Shown: positions 12,108 through 25,653, counted from the first letter of the stretch. The stretch is DNA of 64,000 bases from Setophaga petechia (GCA_024362935.1 JANCRA010000009.1:16251572-16315571), one strand, 5' to 3'. Translations and numbers: made by a program. Notes: generated by a model from the sequence alone, not told the origin.

Positions 12108-12326
12108 GGGAATCAGAACATCTCTGTGATAGTGTGCCACCCAGGTCCACAGCAGTGCTCCAGTCCTATTGGACAAACAGAAATCATTCTTCAGGGAGAA
12201 GACATCTCCTTCACAATAGCAAATGTTTTGCCAGATGAAGGAAGATGTAATAAGTTCTTTGAAAGTCCAATGAATCTCCAAGGAATTGAAGAAAGTAGAG
12301 TTTCTGTTTGGTTACAAACTCTGTAG
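12108..12326 (+). other. Open frame with protein-like composition, possibly exonic
   Basis: After a possible acceptor (CACACAG ending at 12107) the plus strand is open from GGG AAT CAG to a stop ending at 12326. The encoded text includes VCHPGPQQCSSPIGQ and EDISFTIANVLPDEG, which is mixed and polar like a real protein. However, a second plus-strand frame of 120 codons (11876-12238) and an 84-codon minus-strand frame (12027-12281) are open over the same bases. That favours a chance shortage of stops. The only donor-like site I see is a weak GTAATA near 12246. I do not recognise a family. Confidence 0.15.
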
Positions 12327-12328
12327 AG

Positions 12329-12390
12329 TTTTTGGTTTGTTTTTTTGGGTTTTTTTTGTTTGGTTGGTTTTTTTTGGGTTTTTTTTTTAA
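12329..12390. repeat. T/G-rich low-complexity tract
   Basis: The tract has long T runs broken by GG and GGG. It resembles the larger tract at 37363-37487. On the minus strand it is an A/C-rich, AAACCC-like sequence. Confidence 0.85.
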
Positions 12391-15300
12391 CTGAGTGTAA
12401 AAGATGTGGTTAAATTGAGACAAAGACATTTCTTCACACAGCAAGCATACGTGGAACATAACTGCTTGCCTTCATAAACAAAGTGAGATGCAAAGGGCTC
12501 AAGGGAGTACGACAGGTTGTCACTCAAACAGTAAGAGGAAACAGCCTTCCATTCAGCTGTTTCTCACTCTAAAAACAGCAGAAGAAATAAGTTCTTCAGC
12601 ATGTCCACAACTTCCCAGATCCTCAGATTCCCTCTTACTGAGGGTGGCTATGTCTTTATTTATAGCAGAAGCTGCCTATAGCCTTCTGTCATGTGCTTCT
12701 GGAAGCTGGTCCCCACTGCCCTATCTGGAGACTCACACCCCAGCTGAGATGACAGCCGGGAGTCATTAAATCATACACCATGGTATTTCAGATGCATTTG
12801 CAGAAACTCCAACTGCTACCAAAGTTTTCAGCTTAGTTTGCAAATATGGACAGAGGGAGAATTTGCCATTTCTCTTGATAATATGACCCTTTACTTACTT
12901 CTTCTCCCTTTAAATACTGTGTGTCACTTCCAGTTTAAATCAAAATAATTTCAGCATCCCACCTTTCTTGTTATCCAAACTGCACTGCATGAGAGACCCT
13001 GTAGCATTCTGCATTTTCTCTCTGTGGGAAAACTTCACCATTGGGCTACCACTGTATTAACATGGGAGAGATCTGCTCTGTTCATGCAATCTGAAAAGGT
13101 CAGTCTGCCTGAGAAGTAAGTGCCTCCACAAGGTTATCTGTGTGTCCTTCCCCATCAAAATTTAAGCCTTTAAATCACAGATTCTATATTTCTGTGGGGT
13201 TTTTTTTTCTTTTTAAATTAATCTCTGACACTACCATCCAACTCTTCAGTGGATCTGAAACACAGCAGGTCAGTGTATGTATATTATTTTATTCCAGGTG
13301 AAGAATTGACCCCCTGATTCTCCCCCTTCCGACTTCTCATGTTGTAGTACCTGTGCTCACAAGATACTGAATGCACCTAAGAGTCCTTTAAGCAATAGTT
13401 TATACAACTCATCTGAATAAAAATATTGCTTTTTATACCATTTAAGTCTTAAGCATTACTCCACATCCCTTCTTTGGAAGTGCTCTGGAGAGTGGCAGCA
13501 AGAAAACAAATTACACATGTTTTTGCTCTGCTGACCCAAATGGAAATTGATTTATGGCTCACATGTACAGTCGAGACACCTCAAAACTCCCCTGATGCCT
13601 ACAATGGACTAAAATCCTGATCTGACTTGACCTGCTCATATTCAGCTGGAGGGTTAGGCTGCAGAGCTTATTCAGATTCTCATGCTGGATTCCCTCCAAA
13701 CCCAGCTGACCTCCCTTTTTAAGGCTGGGTTGCAGCTGCAAACAGAATGTGCAGAGCCCTCTCTGAAAATAGTTGTCTTTGTTGTGACTCAGATATTTAG
13801 ATCTTTTTTCAGTGGCACCCTTATTTGATTGACTGATGCGTCTGAAAGTTATTTCAGAATCTGGGTTATTTCTATTTCTGATGTAAGATTCTAGATGCTG
13901 TGTAATTGTTAAGTCCATTCTTTTATTTGATAATATTTTTTTAATCTAAAATTGGGACCAAACTGTTTTGTTGTGAAAAATCTGTATGTGTGTCAGAAAT
14001 ATTGATGGTCACCACCAGACTAAGGGCATCTTCCTCATGTATTAAATTACATTGCTTAGAAGCATAACAAGTCAACACCATACTCTCCTGCACTGTTACT
14101 TAGAGATTTTTTTTATGGTCCCTTCTTCTTTTCCTGTTAGAAAAACACAAGGCTGTTCAGTAACTCTTTCCATCTTGGTTCACAAAAGAAAGGATAATCT
14201 GAATTTGCCTGCTCTTACACATTGATGTCTTGATCAGCTTCGGGAAAGCTGGTCAAACTTTCTCATTCTCTTTAGAAATGTGTGAGATGCTGGATTCAAG
14301 AACAAAATATAAAATTGATCACAAAGGCTTGTAAAATTCATTGTGTATCCGTAAATACATGAAATTTCAACAATAATACACGGAGGTTCCTGAAGAAACT
14401 TTGATAATTAAAGATTAACAATGTGAGAAGATCAGTGGTATTTGCTATTCAAGACCTCCTGAAGTCATGGAGGACTGTGTGTGGACCTGGGTTCATGTGC
14501 ATGTGCACCTATTAATGAAACTTTGAAATAGTTATAAAGGCAGTTTCAATCGGCCTGCTTTAATTGAAAAAGAAAAGCTGGAAAGATCAAACTCAAAAAT
14601 TACCCTCAACCACATGAGCTGACTAATCAAAATAATGTGCTGCATGAGGCTGAAAGTTGGAAGAAAAAAAAAAATGTCTGCGTTTATATGCACCTTTTTT
14701 GGCTCTCAAAGCACATTTCAGAGAAGCTACCTTTCCCTCAGACACAGACACAGGTGCCATGTTAATAATTACTGTGCTTTCATAAAGATCATTTGCAACC
14801 AAGAGCAATTCAATTTTTAAAGAGTAGGTGGTGTTCCCCTTGTCAGAGCTTTACAGTACATAATGTTTTTTATATTATCTCTGTATTCTCACAGGGATTA
14901 GCAAACATCCTTCTAAAGTAAAGATAAACACTTTGGTTTGTGTACACTGTGTTTATGTTGGAGTTGTGCTTTTAGCTGTTGCTACAGAAACAGATGCTAA
15001 GATGTGGTAAATTTATGCTTCGAGAAATGAGTCTTCCTTCATACACATGCAGAGAAAAGGGCTAGAAGAGAGAGAATTACATTATCTATAGTGATTAGAA
15101 AGATCAGTGTAAGTATTTTTTCATATTAGAGAGACCATTATCTTTCTTGATACTTTTTTCCAATAGTTTTTAAGAGGGTAATTCTGGAAGATGTGTTAAA
15201 GCAAGTTCTGAACTGCAGTAGTTATTTATTTTTATTTTAATTAATAACAGTGCATGAATATTCTTTGTATTAGACTTGCAGCAATGCCCAGTTGTTCTCT

Positions 15301-15973
15301 CAAAAAGCAGTGTCTTTGTTAGGTGCACTGTTGAAATTTATCATCATTTCCTGCTCCAAATATGTTGCAGTATAACATGATTTAAAAAGGACCAGAATAT
15401 GGAAAGCCATTAGAGTGACAATAGGCATATAGTTAGTTCCTCTTCTTACCCTCAAAAATCAAGCAGAAAATAGCACAAGAGAAAAAAAAGTCTTGAATAT
15501 GCAGAATTTTTTGAGTGTGTTGTAAACAAGGAGAAAGCTCTCAGGAATGTTAGAGGAGCTACTATATTTTTGCTTAATTTGGGTCTGTTTCTCAAAACCT
15601 AGAGGTATAACCACTGTACTCAGCAACATCTCAAAATATGAGTTGACTAATTTCTTTGGGGCAAGGCAATGAGGTATGAAGTAAATGACTATACAAGGTT
15701 TCATTCATGAAGCAGCAGCTCACTCTTTAAGCCTAAGGTACTTCTCTTAAATTAAGGAAAGCTAGACTTCTTAATACGAGCTACGAGCTCCAGCACAATG
15801 CATAATGGATCAACATGGCACACAGTAATTAGAACCTTCACTAAATAATGACAAGAGGTTATAGGATCTATTTCAGTCTCCAGTCCCATAGAGGAAATAA
15901 TTATAAGATATTCTTTTACTCTTACTTTTCTGAAGGCATTTTTTTTCCAACAGTATCAGATGTTTATGTTACC
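12391..15973. other. Unique non-coding DNA
   Basis: No gene or recognised repeat. The longest open frame (minus strand, 13559-13918, 119 codons) has no domain, biased composition or splice context that I can recognise. Confidence 0.5.
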
Positions 15974-15994
15974 TTTTTTTTTTTTTTTTTTTTT
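15974..15994. repeat. T21 homopolymer
   Basis: An uninterrupted run of 21 T follows ACC. No CR1 or other retroelement body adjoins it, so it is not clearly a retroposon tail. Confidence 0.95.
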
Positions 15995-18480
15995 GTGGTC
16001 TTACTTCACCAATTTTCATACCATTTAATGATCAAACAGAAAACTCACTTTTATCAACTTATAAATTTAAACATATCCCAAATAAAACGCAGACAAGCAA
16101 CACCAGCATAGTAATTATCTAAAAAAAAAATTCCTTGCACCCTGCTAGGAACAAAAATAGCCTTCATACAAATCTGTGAGTAAAGTAATAAAATCTGATG
16201 GGATGGGGGGTGGGGAGCTTGTTCTGCAGTGAGACAGACTACTGAATTGGAACATGGTGAAAAACATACTCATCAAGAGCAAAGCAGATTAGAAGCATCT
16301 TTCACATTGACCAAGCCTGCCTACATCCAGCCATAATAAATGTTTCAGTAGCAGAGACTGACCATAATAGTATTTTTGGAGGCTTAATGCCAAACCTGAA
16401 ACAGGGTTCTGTAGGATTTTGTCCAATTCCTTAATTTAAAAAATGCAGCATTCATTTAAAAATATATTTTTAGCTGCAGCAGAACAGCTTTGTTGCACTG
16501 AACCATTTTTTTTTTCCTAACATTCCTAAATGCTTGATAAACTTCCAGGTTTATTAAAATAATTTCACAGAAGCATGAAGTGACTGTAAATCTCCCTTCA
16601 GGTCCTTGATAGAGGTTGTTTTAGTGTAGGTCTTCTACTTTGTGAAGTTCAACTTCAAGAAGTTGTTTGTTAGTTAAAAATGTAATTTTTGCCATGCCAT
16701 TAAGCACAGCTTACTCTCTTCTGCTTCAGGGCTAAACAAGGAGAGACCCCAACAGCACAATGGCCCCATAGTATGGACCAACAATTTCCTTCCCACTCTT
16801 TCTCCTTTCCTCCATCCTGAGTTTCTTGAGGAGAGGAGAGGACAAGGGAGCTGAGATTTTCAGCCTAGATAGAGCAGAGATGGCTTCAGCAGAACAGCAT
16901 CTTCCCAGTGTCTACAGAGAGGTTAGCAGGGTGATGGAGACAGATTCTTCAAAATAGTGCATGGTGGAAAGAAGAGACGCCATGGTCATGAGTTGGAACA
17001 TGAGAGTTTCAGCTGGAATTTAAAGAGACAAGTTTCCATCATGAAAAGGCAGAGTCACAAGTTTGCAGAGAGCTGGTGGAGTGTCCATCTTTTCTAGCTG
17101 CTACATGAGCACTGAAAATTTATCTGCCCTTACGTAAGTGCTGCTTAAACTGAGTGTTGTGCAAAAGATTGCAAACCCTTCTGGACAAGGTGATTTTGGG
17201 GCAAAATGCAATCAACACTATGACTTCTCCTGAAAGTTATCTCTGGGAGAAAAAAAAAAAAAGTATGAGAATAAGGAACACTTATGAGAGAATAAATAAA
17301 TACAATTCTAAAGTGGAATTTCTGGGTTTCCCATTACAGGTGAATGTGCATGTGATACTGAACTAGAGAAGCTGGCTCATTGCCAGTTCCATGGTCTGTC
17401 TCTGGCTTGCAAAGCACCAGGCACAGGTTCAAAACAGTTTTTCTTCACTCATGCTGGGACAAAAACTGAGGAGTATGCCCATGGCAAGAAGAACACTGTG
17501 GACTTCCCTGGTTCTCCATCCTGACTAAATGGGAAGAACCTGACTGAGAGGCATTCTGCCACCATCTATATCGTATTCACTCTCTTGGTTACTATCTCAG
17601 ACTCTGCTTTATATCACAGTCCTCACAAGCAGGAAGCATTTCATGAGCATTGACTTTGAGAGATTTATGATCTTTTCTAGTACTTGCACCTTATTCAGCT
17701 CAGGGAAGCTAAAGAAACCATATTTTGTTTGTAGGGTTTTTTTAATGTTGATAATCTGTAGGCTTATAACTAAATGAGACATTGTCCTTCCAGATAGGCA
17801 TAAAATTTACTTTTTTCTGAATAATTTTTCCTTACAGGTAAAAAGAAACGTTACTCAATAATAAAAAATATAATTTATAATGAGTACACATTTTTCAGTC
17901 TTTTAATGTGATAATATTATATTTTAAAGTGGAAATACACATCTCTGAGGACTCTAAGGACAATTTTTGTTCAACAATAACTAGAGTGGGAATGGGCTCT
18001 ATCGACTCATTATGTAGAAGAGTCTTCAGGAAATATTGAAAAATCTCCATTAGAGAAGGGCTCTGTGAGTTTTACTTGCAGAGCAGTTTCCTGATGTAAC
18101 TGCCTTAGGCACTGAGCACACTCCTTTGGCTACATGGAGAATTCAGCCTTCTAGTGAGTGCTTCATCAGGGATCTAAAACTTAAGGAGTAGCAAAGCAGT
18201 CAGTAAACCTTTGTTCCTGCAGTGGTTACTATGATGTTGTTCTGTACTTTGGAGCACCTGTCTGCTTTGCATCACTCTGCTGATGCATCCTTGAATGAAT
18301 ATGAGGATGAAGTTGAGCACCCTCAGCCAGATCTGGACAGGAACTGCTAAATATCATGACATTGAGAAGCCATGAGCTGATCCACACTGGCAGAGATGCC
18401 ATCATGTGGGCAGACTAAACACCTGGAGTCCATGACAGCACCATCTAAGAGGAGTTTAAGCTGCCATGTAACCATCATTT
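15995..18480. other. Unique AT-rich non-coding DNA
   Basis: No gene or recognised repeat. Short T and A runs occur near 16507 and 17251. Open frames are at most about 70 codons. Confidence 0.55.
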
Positions 18481-18543
18481 GCCACCATGGGCCTCAGGCA
18501 AAGCAGCTGGGACACACAGGTGAACATAGAGACACTGCCATAA
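18481..18543 (+). other. 18-codon frame with ideal Kozak context
   Basis: GCCACCATGGG gives a textbook initiation context at ATG 18487. The frame runs MGLRQSSWDTQVNIETLP and stops at 18541-18543. A donor-like CAG|GTGAAC lies inside it after codon 11, so it could equally be the start of a first coding exon. No promoter or second exon can be linked to it. Such matches arise by chance. Confidence 0.12.
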
Positions 18544-21500
18544 ACTGCATTTTCTCTTAAGTTGCATTTTCCATTACCCTCCTCTGTTTCTCTCCATAGA
18601 AGTCATTCATGCTAAGTCTAATGGCTAATGTCTGACCCATCAACCCCAAAATCTGTATGAAAACCTGCTGAATCAGTGGCTCATACCACCTCAGCTTATG
18701 GGACTGCTCTGTCCTGGGAAGAGACCACTGGTGACACCCACCAGCACCCACCCACAGACCCCTGACTTTTCTGAGGACTCCCGGTTCTGGTGTTTTCTGC
18801 TAGTGGCACCATCAGTTACTATTGTGCACTACAAATTGCTTTAAAAAGAGCAATGGTTAAGCAACACTTTAACATGTGTGGCTAGGGATGACTGAACAAA
18901 ATACTTTTCAAAGGTTAAGAAGTATGCCAGTGCTTGCTTTTTCAAGTAACTGAGCCTGTTTATAGGAAACCTGAGGTGGACTTGCAGTAAGAAAACCAAG
19001 ACAGAACATGATTCTTAGCCAAGTAAAAATGTATGAATATCTTCCATGGGGGCTTAATGTAAGCCTTTTTATGAGAGTGCACAAAGTGGCAGGAGCAGAT
19101 GAACACTTAAGAAACAAAGATCTCGCTCATATTCTGATATTCCTAATCATGAATGACCGATTAAAAACAAAAATATTTCATGTAGGACAGTGTCTTAGAC
19201 CATGAAGGGTTTTTATTTCATTTTCTTTAAGGAGTCAGGTTGCCTTCTTCAGTTTTTGCTGTTATAAAAGGTGACCTTTTACATAATACTGCAGTAGCAT
19301 CTAAAACTAATTTATTCCATTACCTCAACGTTTGCATGTTCTTACATTTTTAAGGAGCTAAAAAATTTTTTTAACCCAGTGAAAAATAATTAAAATGGTG
19401 CAATTGTCATGACAGAAAAACTGATCCTTTCATGTTATCCAGCCACACCAGTGACACGAATCTTACCTTTACATTTAGGTGACTATTGTGCCCATGATCT
19501 CTAAATAAAGGACCCTACTTTTATAACCTTCACAAGTTAAGGGTGACCTGCTTTTGTCCCTAGTTTTCAGTTCCTTGTGAGTGAACTGAAATTTCTCAAG
19601 GGAAGAGCATTTTACCTGGAATAAGTTGAAGTGGGCTAGCAACAGATAGGAAAACATCTGGCTAGAGCCAGTAGTGAACAAACATTAGGCACTGCAATAG
19701 AATGGAATATGAAGAACAAGTACCCCTAATTTATGAGGACTGTTTTATCATCCATCTGTCTGAGCCAAGTCTCAGAGGTACTCTCATAAGAATCTTTTTG
19801 TAGTACCAGACTCTCCTTTGAGACCAACGTTGTCATCTGCTGTCCTGGAGCTTCCACTCTGTATATGACTGTGAGAGCACTAGTTAGGCTGAGTGAAGAT
19901 TAGCACCAGCCTCAACACTTAAATAACACTTCTGTTCTGGGCTCCCAGTTCTACCTATACAGGAAAGGCCCTTGAAAGCCTGCAGTGGACAAAACTATTT
20001 GCAGAATCAAGTGCTTAAACCTAAGTTCATCAAGTAACTGAAATACATATGCTAATGAAACAATGACATTGGTTGGCCTAAAAACCACCCTGTACCATAC
20101 CTACTCAGTATTCTGGAAGTGTATTTGGGTTTCACACACCCGATCAGGGTAAAGAGTGGCCTTTTGCACCCTCTTAAATGAGTTTGTGACTTCATTAACT
20201 TTACTAAGTGCAATAGGATAAGATTTCCAATGCAGGTAGTATTTCATGGCTCTAGCAAATTGAAATTGCAAAATGGCAAATAAAATTCTATCTTGTGATG
20301 AGAAAAATATTAGCTGGTATCATATCTGAACATTAGCATTGAAATGTGTTATTGTCTTCATAAATGTTTCTTGGGTCTCTTGAGAGTTAAAATTGTGCTT
20401 GATATATCAGCATGGAACTTCTTGAATATGTTTATTTTATGTTTCATATGATTATTATTTTATCTTTAAAAATACTGGAAGATGCTGTATATAAACACCA
20501 AAATAAAAGGCTCTGTTATTTTTACTACAAAATGGATATATTTGCCTTACCTGAAGGTCTGTGAGAAAAAGGTGACAGAATACATGATTTTAGTTACTGT
20601 TACCAATGATCAGCTATTATGCCTACTGGCATGGTGGAGAAAAGCTGAAATGCAGCTGACTGCAGACACAAACACAGCCAGAGTGCCTTCCATGTTGGTT
20701 CTGTAGCTTCCTCTCCTGCAAATCCCTTTCCATATATAGGGCTACTTGCAGTGCAAGGATCCAGATGACCCTGCTCCCTTCTTCAGTGACACTCAGTGTG
20801 CAGCTCCCCAGGGAATGGCTATTCATAGCTCCCCATGCTGCTCACTGCAGAGTCCTGACGATGATGCATTGATTGCCTTGAGGAAAACTGACAGTTTAAA
20901 GCAAAACCACAGACACAGACAGACGCTTAGACACATGTGGGTGGCAGTGACATGGACAGAAACAGACTTCTCAGGATTCAAAGTTGGTGACAGACTTCAA
21001 AGGCTCAGTCTCACTGAATCATCAACACTGCACATACTGAAGCCTTTATTTAGCTGTTTTGGTGAAAGAATTAGCTCTTGCTTGATAATCATCTAAGATG
21101 CTAAACTTGTCCTCTGTAGTATTTTTTTATTCTAAAGAAATTTAAGTGTGTTTGGATGTGTTTGTCTCCAATGTGTCTCCTTGGCTGCTGAAGGCTTTCT
21201 ACATGTTATTAACTGTGATCAGGAAAGTGTGGCTACGCACAGTCCTGAGCTGGCAGCATTGATTAATTCTTTCCACTAAGAGACTATTTTGAAAGGTGGA
21301 TTCTTCAGGGATGTCCCCAGTGATCATAGGAAGCGTATGTGTGTCTCCATCTGCCCAGGGCACCCATTGTAACTCCCCAGATACCTCTGGTAAGAGCATG
21401 CAGGGAGCAGCTAGGTCCATTTCTTGCCACCTTCTGTGACTTGGACTGCCTCAAAGAACAAGTCCAGGATGTGTAGCTATGTCCTGCTGCAGCCTGCAAG

Positions 21501-21613
21501 GCCAGTTCCTTGACATGCACACATGCTGCAAACAACAGCAACTCTACCAAGGTCTCAAATACAGAATATGGAAATATTTCATTTTTGTACTGTCACTTCC
21601 CATGCAACTATCC
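18544..21613. other. Unique non-coding DNA
   Basis: No gene or recognised repeat. Opposed open frames overlap at 20.6-21.1 kb and 21.2-21.55 kb without domains. A 15 bp palindrome, AAAAGGT-G-ACCTTTT, occurs near 19267. Confidence 0.5.
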
Positions 21614-21627
21614 TTTTTTTTTTTTTT
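21614..21627. repeat. T14 homopolymer
   Basis: Uninterrupted T14 in otherwise unique sequence. Confidence 0.9.
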
Positions 21628-22288
21628 GTCTGTGAAACCTTGAATGATTTAGAGAGGTTTCCTTTATTTGCATGTTTCCTTTGAGGGGTTTTTCTCTTCT
21701 CTCATTGCCTAACCAAGTTAAATGCCATGTGCAACCCCCACCACCAATAACTTTTTATCCTCTTGCAATTAAGATTAATTTTATAGTGAACTTGGAATTT
21801 AAAAAGGCAAAGTATTTTTTTTAGGACTTTCTTAGAACAAACTTAGTGTTCAGTTGCTGCTTTATGGCCAATGCCAGTGTACAGGGCTAAAGAGTGACCT
21901 GTGACACATGGTTGTGGAGAGCAGCAGGTGTTATCTGCATCCATCCCTGGCCTCTCTCAGCTTTCAAGTTTGATAAGCAGGACGTAGATAGTGTGTCCTG
22001 GTGTGGTATAGTGGTGTCGCCAGACCACAGTGAATGGGCATTGCTACTTCTCACTGTACAGAACAAAGTGATAAACCATAGTTGTATCATGGCTTAGGAA
22101 ATTAAAATGTCGAAGACGAAGTTTGAAAGAATGTGAATTCCACTATAAATAGGTCCTAGTTTTCCTAGTTAATTTTCAGCTGTGGATATATAAAATGCTC
22201 TGTGTGTGAATTGTCTGCTAGTTTTCTGATTGCTCAGAGCAATGAGCCCTAATAACAGTTGAATTTAAAGTAGACAACCCTGAGGAAA

Positions 22289-22329
22289 TTAGATAATAGA
22301 TAAATAATATAGATAATTAGATAAATAAT
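22289..22329. repeat. TAGATAA-type A/T-rich simple repeat
   Basis: Irregular GATAA and TAGATAAT units cover about 41 bp. It is a degenerate microsatellite. Confidence 0.8.
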
Positions 22330-23208
22330 CTTGAGGTGGAACAACTAAAAATAAATGATAGCATAATCCAGGATCTACATTCTACAAGATGTATCATATC
22401 TTCCTCTTCATTAATTAAGAGAAGTCAGAAGTACAATACATTCCCTTTTGCCAAAATTTTTAGCCCAGGGCTTATAGTCTGAAAATATCCTGTGAACTTG
22501 CAAAAATTCTTGTTTGGACAATTTCATTCCATTCTTGCATGTTCTTTCCTTAACACTGCTGCAGAGTTTGGCTACAGTGAAAGAGCAGTCTCATTTGTGC
22601 TTCAGTGGTTCACCCATTACTTCCTTTGCCTTTGTACATTCCCGTGCAGAATAGCAATCTCCAAAGCATTGGAATAGGTCCTCTCATCTTATTCATTCTG
22701 ACTTTTCTCTGACTGCTGTGGTTTAGCACTCCCCTTCGGAGGCAGAGGTCAATTAAATGCAGTTTACAACCTCCATTTATAATTTCTAAAATTTGGGTTT
22801 TTTCTTTTTTTAATCCTTTGCTCTTTTCGGTATTCTTCCTTCTACTTTTCCATTTAGTGTCCATGTCTAATCTCACCCACCACTCTGATGACTTCGATCA
22901 TCTTTTCATTACCAAGGGAGTCTCAGTTACTCACCCTTATATGCCATATTTGCTACTCTTTCTTTGTTTACCAAGAAAATCTGTGTCTTGATGCCTACTC
23001 ATGGCTGTTCTATGCTCTTGGCTTCCTGCTCATGGCTTCCATGCTCTTCATGCCTAGTCTCTTGGTGTCATCCTTGACTTTTTAGTTTTCTTCAGGAAAA
23101 GCCTATTGCTATCTCCAAATTTACCCCAGTTCTTCAACAATCCTCACCCATGACTACCCTCTAGCCTGTTTGCCATGTGTTCCAGAAATGCTCTTCTGGA
23201 TCATTGTC
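22330..23208. other. Mostly unique DNA with a faint LINE-like patch
   Basis: Near 23058 the plus strand reads LGVILD followed by FLVFF. This recalls the LGV..D..LSF segment near the end of L2- and CR1-class reverse transcriptases. The match is about ten residues long and the neighbouring translation has stops. It is at best a very old LINE relic. Confidence 0.18.
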
Positions 23209-23226
23209 TTTTTTTTTTTTTTTTTT
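23209..23226. repeat. T18 homopolymer
   Basis: Uninterrupted T18, preceded by TCATTGTC and followed by GCTATTGCAG. Confidence 0.92.
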
Positions 23227-24229
23227 GCTATTGCAGTCAGGGCTTCCTCCACTGACTTACCATCCCTCAGGAGCTGCCTTCTCTACCTGAATAATGGTGT
23301 ATTTCAAGCTATCTCTCACATAATACATATTTATCCTGTATGGGTACTCCCACCTCTAATAATATAGAGAAACTAATGGCCAGATATTAATGTCATTTTG
23401 ATCAAAAAAACAGGTGTTTCCTGAATCTTGATGCAACAGCAGTCCATGGTTTTAACACAATTTTATGCCATTATTACCTTCTTCCAACAGCTCTTGAGGA
23501 CCTGTTCTCCAGTTCCAAGCAGAAAACATGCAAAGCATGGTTTATATATACACCTAGGTGAACATAACACACAGGCCTCTGGAAGAAGCAGTTCAAAACT
23601 AAATCAGGCCACCTCTACAGTTCTTCCCTAGAACTATTGCACAATTAAATGTTTAGGACTATGTCAGAGTTTTATTAAGTACAGTATCAGACACTATAAA
23701 CAAGAGATGGAAACTGAAGATAGAAAGCTCGGCTTGGAGAACTTGTGCAATCAACTTGATAGAAAAAAAATTTAAATAAAATGGAGGTCTTACTTAAGTG
23801 CACAAAGTATAAGGAAGTACATTTCCTCAAATTATCAGAAATGTTGAAAGACTTTTCATCAGCAAAGCATGAAAAAAATAGTGCTTAGTACCTCGAGAGA
23901 CCACACAGGTAGCTCAGCTCTGTATAGTAACCTACCTCCTCAGTAGGAACAGCCAGCAATGAAAAAGGAAATTAATTGCTGTATGCTGAAAATGTTGAAT
24001 ACAACTGCTCTATCATTAAAAGAAAATGGAAATTTTGTCTGTAGAACTATTGGCAAAATATGTAGCCACAAGCAGTCATATACTGAGGAAATTCTAACTT
24101 TCTGGCTATGTACTATTCTATCTCTTACTTACTTTCTGACCAGAATTGCTATGCTGATGAAGGGTGACAAAAGATCATGTTTCATGCAGGGAAACAAAAG
24201 CAATTCTTGATCATGTAGAGGAACATCCC
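23227..24229. other. Unique non-coding DNA
   Basis: No gene or recognised repeat up to the CR1 tail that begins near 24230. Confidence 0.55.
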
Positions 24230-24357
24230 TTGAAGAACTTTTCCAAAAGGTTGGATGGGATTCTAAGCAGCCTGACCTGATTGCAGGTGTCCCTTCTCAT
24301 TGGATTAGATGACCTTTGAGGGTCCCTGCCAACCCTGACCATTCTATGATTCTATGA
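24230..24357 (+). mobile_element. CR1 LINE 3' end, 5'-truncated copy
   Basis: The segment is colinear with the CR1 3' end: an AGGTTGGATGGGATTCTAAG stretch, GCAGGTGTCCCTTCTCATTG, then GATTAGATGACCTTTGAGGG, then TCCCTGCCAACCCTGACC. It ends in ATTCTATG ATTCTATG, two perfect copies of the CR1 terminal octamer. It keeps only about 128 bp. The intact octamers suggest it may be younger than the copy at 2.9 kb. The sense strand is plus. Confidence 0.93.
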
Positions 24358-25632
24358 ATATTTTTCTGGAAATGCCAGAGGCACTGATTAAGTTGGGCTT
24401 AATTATTCAGTCAGTAAATGTTTCACTGTAAACAGTAATTCCATTCTTATACTACTTGTAAGACCAGTGTGGTCCACTGGAACAAACAATAATGCCCAAA
24501 GCTGCAAAGTCTCCATGCTTGTTATCCTCCTCTCCACATTTCCACAAAACCTCTGACACCCACGAGTGTGACCAGAGAGATTTTCACATATCTGTGAAAA
24601 AAGGATACAAGATCAGATCTGTGAAACGTTGCTTAATCCAAAGGGGATCTAACAATTGTATATATAAGGCACTTCTTGAATGCATTCCTATTGTATAGTT
24701 GAAGTTTATGTCCCATTAAAGTTACAGTGTAATATAGACATGAAATATGCCCACAGTTGGTACATCTGAACTGGTATTACTCCAGATGAACATTGATTTC
24801 AGGACTTAGTAAAAAATAGGTGTTTATATGAACAATATCCCTACAACTTGCGAGTTTTAGTAGCCATTATAAAGACACTGTATCTTTTAACAGTGCTGTA
24901 TGAGACCCACTATTTGCTGAATATGCTTGTTGTGTAGGTCCACCAGGTCAGGTAAAGCCAAACAATTACTTTGACAACATTGCTGTTAGTAAAAAAGACA
25001 ATACGGATGAAGGAATGCTTTTGTGTGATTCATAGGAGGGAGAGAAAGAAAAACCAAAACAAAGTGGAAAAAAAATCTCAAATTGCCACAAACAACACTT
25101 TGGGAGGCAAAGAATATGGCTGTGCACTGAGACAAAAATGTTAAAGACCACAGAGACTCAGTGTACTGGGATTAACTGTTTCAGGTGGGTAGGAATTTAG
25201 CAAGAAAGAGCTCCACTAGACATGTGGTGGTATGGCTTTAAATTTCAGTCAACATAACTGAAGTATGTGCCTAACTACTTTCCCAAACAGGATTTAATTT
25301 TTTTTTTTTAATAAATGGTGATTTTACTAAATGTACCCGCTCTTCTGGAAAATACACTTTACATTTCAATATTTTATCTTGACAAGAAAAATATTTGAGG
25401 GTTTAAAGAAAAGATTGGTCAACATCTGTGTGTGTTCACATTGTGTATTAATATGCATCAGTCAGATCAATGTTGCAGTGCTGTGCTAATGTCTGGAATT
25501 CACATTAAAATGGTGTCAGGAAGCCTGGAGTTGGAACAGTATTGATGGTAAATGGATATAGGTCATTTGGACCAGAAGACTCAGATTTGCCACGCTAGTA
25601 AAGCTAAGGGATATCAATAAAGGAGCAATCTT
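24358..25632. other. Unique AT-rich non-coding DNA
   Basis: No gene or recognised repeat. A T10 run occurs near 25300. Confidence 0.55.
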
Positions 25633-25653
25633 AAAAAAAAAAAAAAAAAAAAA
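25633..25653. repeat. A21 homopolymer
   Basis: Uninterrupted run of 21 A, followed by the A/G-rich stretch GAGAAAAGGAAGAAGAG. No retroelement body precedes it on the plus strand that I can recognise. Confidence 0.95.

Noticed and set aside
13559..13918. 119-codon minus-strand open frame
   Set aside because: No domain, no splice-site pairing and no related copy in the window.
25633..25653. A21 run as a retroposon or processed pseudogene tail
   Set aside because: No recognisable gene or LINE body precedes it and no target duplication was seen.
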